Below are positions 61,464 to 64,000 of a stretch of 64,000 nt of DNA, piece by piece. How positions within the stretch are numbered: the stretch's first letter is position 1; each line of letters opens with the position of its first letter. Origin of the DNA: Paenibacillus oenotherae (GTDB taxonomy: Bacteria > Bacillota > Bacilli > Paenibacillales > Paenibacillaceae); NCBI RefSeq assembly GCF_019443105.1, contig NZ_JAHZIJ010000003.1:248001-312000 (forward strand). Reading direction: 5' to 3'. A program made the translations under genes and the position numbers. The notes below the pieces were generated by a model, which was not told the origin of the DNA, ran no database searches, and saw only the letters and a program-made list of their open reading frames with translations.

Positions 61464-62357
61464 TTACGGGCGTTTGAAATGCGTTGCGATCTGATCGATC
61501 CACAGCCTGACGGCGGGGCTGAGGCTTTCTTCCTCGGCATGGATAAGTGAAGTCGTCCGTTTCGATTCTTCAAGCTCGCGGATCGGTACAATCATGAGAT
61601 CGTTATCGCTGAGCAACTGGGGGCGCAAATAAGACTTGGGCAGCAGCGTGCCCGCCCGGCACGTATGGAGAAGGCGAAGGATGGCTTCGAAAGAATCGAT
61701 TTCCATCCGCACATCAGGCCGCAGCCGGAACCGCTCGAACAGCTCATCGGTCAGGATGCGGTACCAGGTTCCCTTGGAGAACAGAATCATCGGCAAGCCG
61801 TTCAGATCGCCGATTACGGGCTGGCCCTTGTCCATCACGAACTGGTTGCGCGGCATGACCAGCATGAGATGATCATCGAACAGCGGGATGCAGTGCAGCG
61901 CGGGATCATCGATCCGGGAAGCGACAATGCCGATATCCGCCTTCCGGTCACGGACGAGCGTAACGATCTCATGCGTCTTGCCTGTTATGGCCTTAATATC
62001 AAGCTCCGGGCTGCGCTCGGTTAGCACCTGAATAAGATCAGGCAGCGTCGTCTGCAGTGTTGTAAGGCTCGCGCCTATCGTAAGCGCCGACCGGCCAGCG
62101 GAGTTATAGTCGGCAAGCATCTGCAAATAACGCAGATGGCTCTGGCGGATCTCGACTGCATAATCATAGGTAAGCTGTCCGATTCGGGTCAGCTCCAGCC
62201 GTTTGCCGATACGCCGGAACAGGACAACACCGAGCTCCTCCTCAAGCTTGGCTATTTTGCGGGAGAGGGCAGGCTGGGACAGGTTAAGTTTGGCTGAAGC
62301 TTTATTCATGCTCGATTGCTCAACTACAATGGCAAACACGTGCAGCTCGTCCAGCAT
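61464..62357 (-). CDS. LysR-family transcriptional regulator
   Basis: A 297-aa protein with an N-terminal winged helix-turn-helix (SSMNKASAKLNLSQPALSRKIAKLEEELGVVLFRR) and a periplasmic-binding-like effector domain from ~residue 90. It is divergent from sdhCA with 215 bases between; LysR genes beside sdh are typical of Paenibacillus and probably tune the citric acid cycle. Effector unknown. Confidence 0.88.
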   Translation of the reverse strand: MLDELHVFAIVVEQSSMNKASAKLNLSQPALSRKIAKLEEELGVVLFRRIGKRLELTRIGQLTYDYAVEIRQSHLRYLQMLADYNSAGRSALTIGASLTTLQTTLPDLIQVLTERSPELDIKAITGKTHEIVTLVRDRKADIGIVASRIDDPALHCIPLFDDHLMLVMPRNQFVMDKGQPVIGDLNGLPMILFSKGTWYRILTDELFERFRLRPDVRMEIDSFEAILRLLHTCRAGTLLPKSYLRPQLLSDNDLMIVPIRELEESKRTTSLIHAEEESLSPAVRLWIDQIATHFKRP

Positions 62358-62395
62358 AGCGGGAACCTCCGGCTCTATATGCGAATTTGTTATAA

Positions 62396-62428
62396 CTTTT
62401 AATGAAAAATATGCAATTCCATTATAAG
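62396..62428. promoter_or_regulatory. Candidate LysR operator
   Basis: CTTTTAATG (62396-62404) and CATTATAAG (62420-62428) form a 9-bp inverted repeat with one mismatch and a 15-bp spacer. It is placed 39 bases before the LysR start and 145 before sdhC, as for LysR autoregulation sites. Confidence 0.5.
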
Positions 62429-62572
62429 CGTAAAAAGAGTATGATGTGAAGTGTGGCTAATTTGTGTCGCGAGGATTATTGACGCCTCCAATAGCCAGAG
62501 TTACAATGATACATGGTTTTGGCGAAGATTGGCGAATGCTACCCACAGTCTTGAAAGGAGAACGTTAATGTT

Positions 62573-63244
62573 ATGAAAGGTAATACGTACTTATCGCGCA
62601 AGATTCACTCACTTCTTGGGGTGATTCCGCTCGGCCTGTTCTTCATTGAACATATGCTGACGAATTTCGCTGCAGTTGAGGGTGGCCCGCAGGGCTTTAA
62701 GGATGCGGTTAATTTCTTGAACAGCCTTCCGCTTGTTCCTGTTCTGGAGACGGTCGGAATTTGGCTGCCGCTGCTGTTCCACGGGGTCTACGGGCTGTAT
62801 ATCGCTTACCAGTCCAATGTCAACATGGGACAGTATCATTATGGCCGCAACTGGGCATTTACATTTCAACGGATATCGGGCGTCATCACGTTTATCTTCA
62901 TTGTCTGGCATCTATTCCAGACGCGCGTTCAGGTAGCCATTGGCAATGTAGGGCATGAAGAGCTGGGCGGCGTTATGCATGATATTTCGACGAATGGATT
63001 ATTTCTTGCACTCTACATCATCGGGGTTATCGCGGCAGTGTTCCACTTCAGCAACGGCATGTGGTCCTTCCTCGTTAGCTGGGGCATTACGGTTGGCCCT
63101 CGCGCACAGCGCATCTCGTCCTACATCTGGATGGTCGTGTTCGTCATTGTTGCGGCTATGTTCCTGATGTCGCTGTTTGCATTCCGCGGAGAAGAATTTA
63201 AAGAAGCGGCATCTGCTGCTATCGCATGGACGAATATCGTATAG
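62573..63244 (+). CDS. sdhC: Succinate dehydrogenase cytochrome b558 subunit
   Basis: A 223-aa, five-helix membrane anchor carrying two haems b via conserved His (KIHSLLGVIPLGLFFIEHM, LFHGVYGLYIAYQ, FIVWHLFQTR, FHFSNGMWSFLVSWG). It anchors SdhAB and passes electrons to menaquinone. AAAGGAG lies 12 bases before ATG. It is followed 24 bases later by sdhA. Confidence 0.93.
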   Translation: MKGNTYLSRKIHSLLGVIPLGLFFIEHMLTNFAAVEGGPQGFKDAVNFLNSLPLVPVLETVGIWLPLLFHGVYGLYIAYQSNVNMGQYHYGRNWAFTFQRISGVITFIFIVWHLFQTRVQVAIGNVGHEELGGVMHDISTNGLFLALYIIGVIAAVFHFSNGMWSFLVSWGITVGPRAQRISSYIWMVVFVIVAAMFLMSLFAFRGEEFKEAASAAIAWTNIV

Positions 63245-63268
63245 GACTTAGACAAGGAGCGAATCGAG

Positions 63269-64000
63269 ATGGCTAAGAATAAAGTAATTGTCGTCGGAGG
63301 CGGCCTTGCCGGTCTGATGGCTACTATAAAAGCGGCGGAAGCAGGCGTGCACGTAGACCTGTTCTCTGTCGTGCCCGTGAAGCGTTCACATTCCGTGTGC
63401 GCGCAAGGCGGTATTAACGGTGCAGTAAATACGAAGGGCGAAGGCGACTCCACATGGGAGCACTTCGATGATACGATCTACGGCGGCGACTTCCTGGCGA
63501 ATCAGCCGCCAGTTAAAGCGATGTGCGACGCGGCTCCGGGCATTATCCACTTGATGGACCGGATGGGCGTTATGTTCAACCGGACGCCGGAGGGCTTGCT
63601 TGACTTCCGCCGGTTCGGAGGTACCAAGTACCACCGGACAGCATTCGCAGGCGCGACGACAGGCCAGCAGCTGCTGTACGCGCTGGATGAGCAAGTACGC
63701 CGCTGGGAGACAGCGGGTCTTGTAACCAAGTACGAGCACTGGGAATTCCTCGGTGCGGTGCTTGACGACGATGGCGTATGCCGCGGCGTGTCCTGTCAGG
63801 ACCTGCGCACGATGGAAGTGCACACGATTCCTGGAGATGCCGTTATTTTGGCAACAGGCGGCCCCGGTATTATTTTTGGCAAAACAACGAACTCGGTTAT
63901 TAATACAGGCACGGCAGCAAGCGCTGTTTATCAGCAGGGCGTTCATTATGCGAACGGGGAATTTATTCAAATTCACCCAACCGCTATTCCCGGGGATGAC
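63269..64000 (+). CDS. sdhA: Succinate dehydrogenase flavoprotein subunit (cut by window end)
   Basis: The first 244 residues: FAD loop VIVVGGGLAGLMATIKAAE, the histidine of HSVCAQGGINGA that binds FAD covalently, and ATGGPG with FIQIHPTAIPG, all as in SdhA/FrdA. AAGGAG sits 9 bases before ATG 63269. The frame is open to the last base. Confidence 0.95.
   Translation, partial: MAKNKVIVVGGGLAGLMATIKAAEAGVHVDLFSVVPVKRSHSVCAQGGINGAVNTKGEGDSTWEHFDDTIYGGDFLANQPPVKAMCDAAPGIIHLMDRMGVMFNRTPEGLLDFRRFGGTKYHRTAFAGATTGQQLLYALDEQVRRWETAGLVTKYEHWEFLGAVLDDDGVCRGVSCQDLRTMEVHTIPGDAVILATGGPGIIFGKTTNSVINTGTAASAVYQQGVHYANGEFIQIHPTAIPGDD

Overview
The window looks like chromosomal DNA of a Paenibacillus-type Firmicute (Bacillales). 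The signs are mostly AGGAGG-type ribosome binding sites with frequent GTG and TTG starts, GC-rich core genes, copper-amine-oxidase-N domains attached to secreted glycosidases, a KtrAB potassium system behind a ydaO-type (c-di-AMP) leader, two cytochrome bd loci, and a LysR gene divergent from sdhCA. The species assignment is an inference from gene content. No database search was run.

Layout: (1) 1-5.6 kb holds the tail of a sensor kinase, a SWIM zinc-finger protein overlapping a SNF2 helicase, an AT-hook mini-protein and a 42-aa reverse-strand gene. (2) 5.7-22.1 kb is an AT-rich accessory island. A secreted DNRLRE protein and a secreted RHS protein together resemble a WapA split over two genes. 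They are followed by the cognate immunity-like gene and then a string of orphan RHS C-terminal modules, each paired with an immunity-like gene. Pieces of the RHS core lie in front of these modules; one 220-bp piece is about 98% identical to the intact gene. An IS3-like remnant, nonsense codons and frameshifts show that these cassettes are silent or decaying. One cassette gene encodes an ABC-ATPase-like protein with neither a Walker A lysine nor a Walker B acid. (3) 22.1-25.3 kb holds a secreted CBM21-like protein and a GH18-like glycosidase, then an intergenic repeat. (4) 25.3-31.3 kb is cydABDC on the minus strand. (5) 31.6-37.8 kb holds an HD phosphohydrolase, class I fumarase, a BASS-family transporter, and a PhoR/PhoP-like pair with the kinase first. 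(6) 37.9-43 kb holds tandem repeats, an AraC regulator divergent from a Gfo/Idh/MocA dehydrogenase, and a GHL10 glycosidase. (7) 43.1-46.2 kb is a second bd-type oxidase (YthAB/CbdAB-like) with small flanking genes, including a CydS-like subunit, behind a perfect Rex/Fnr-like palindrome. (8) 46.4-54.1 kb holds a pentapeptide-repeat protein, ribokinase, a J-like membrane protein, a second dehydrogenase, an aldose epimerase, a SulP permease broken by one amber codon, and a DUF559-like nuclease. (9) 54.7-64 kb holds uvrC, a CPBP protease, ktrBA, a LysR regulator, sdhC and the start of sdhA.

The respiration genes form a theme: two menaquinol oxidases, the CydDC exporter, fumarase and succinate dehydrogenase, with redox-type operator palindromes before both oxidase operons. 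Two observations stand out as possibly undescribed. One is the array of displaced RHS toxin tips with their immunity genes. The other is a dispersed intergenic element with three hairpins of the form CCTGC-N6-GCAGG, found four times here in both orientations.
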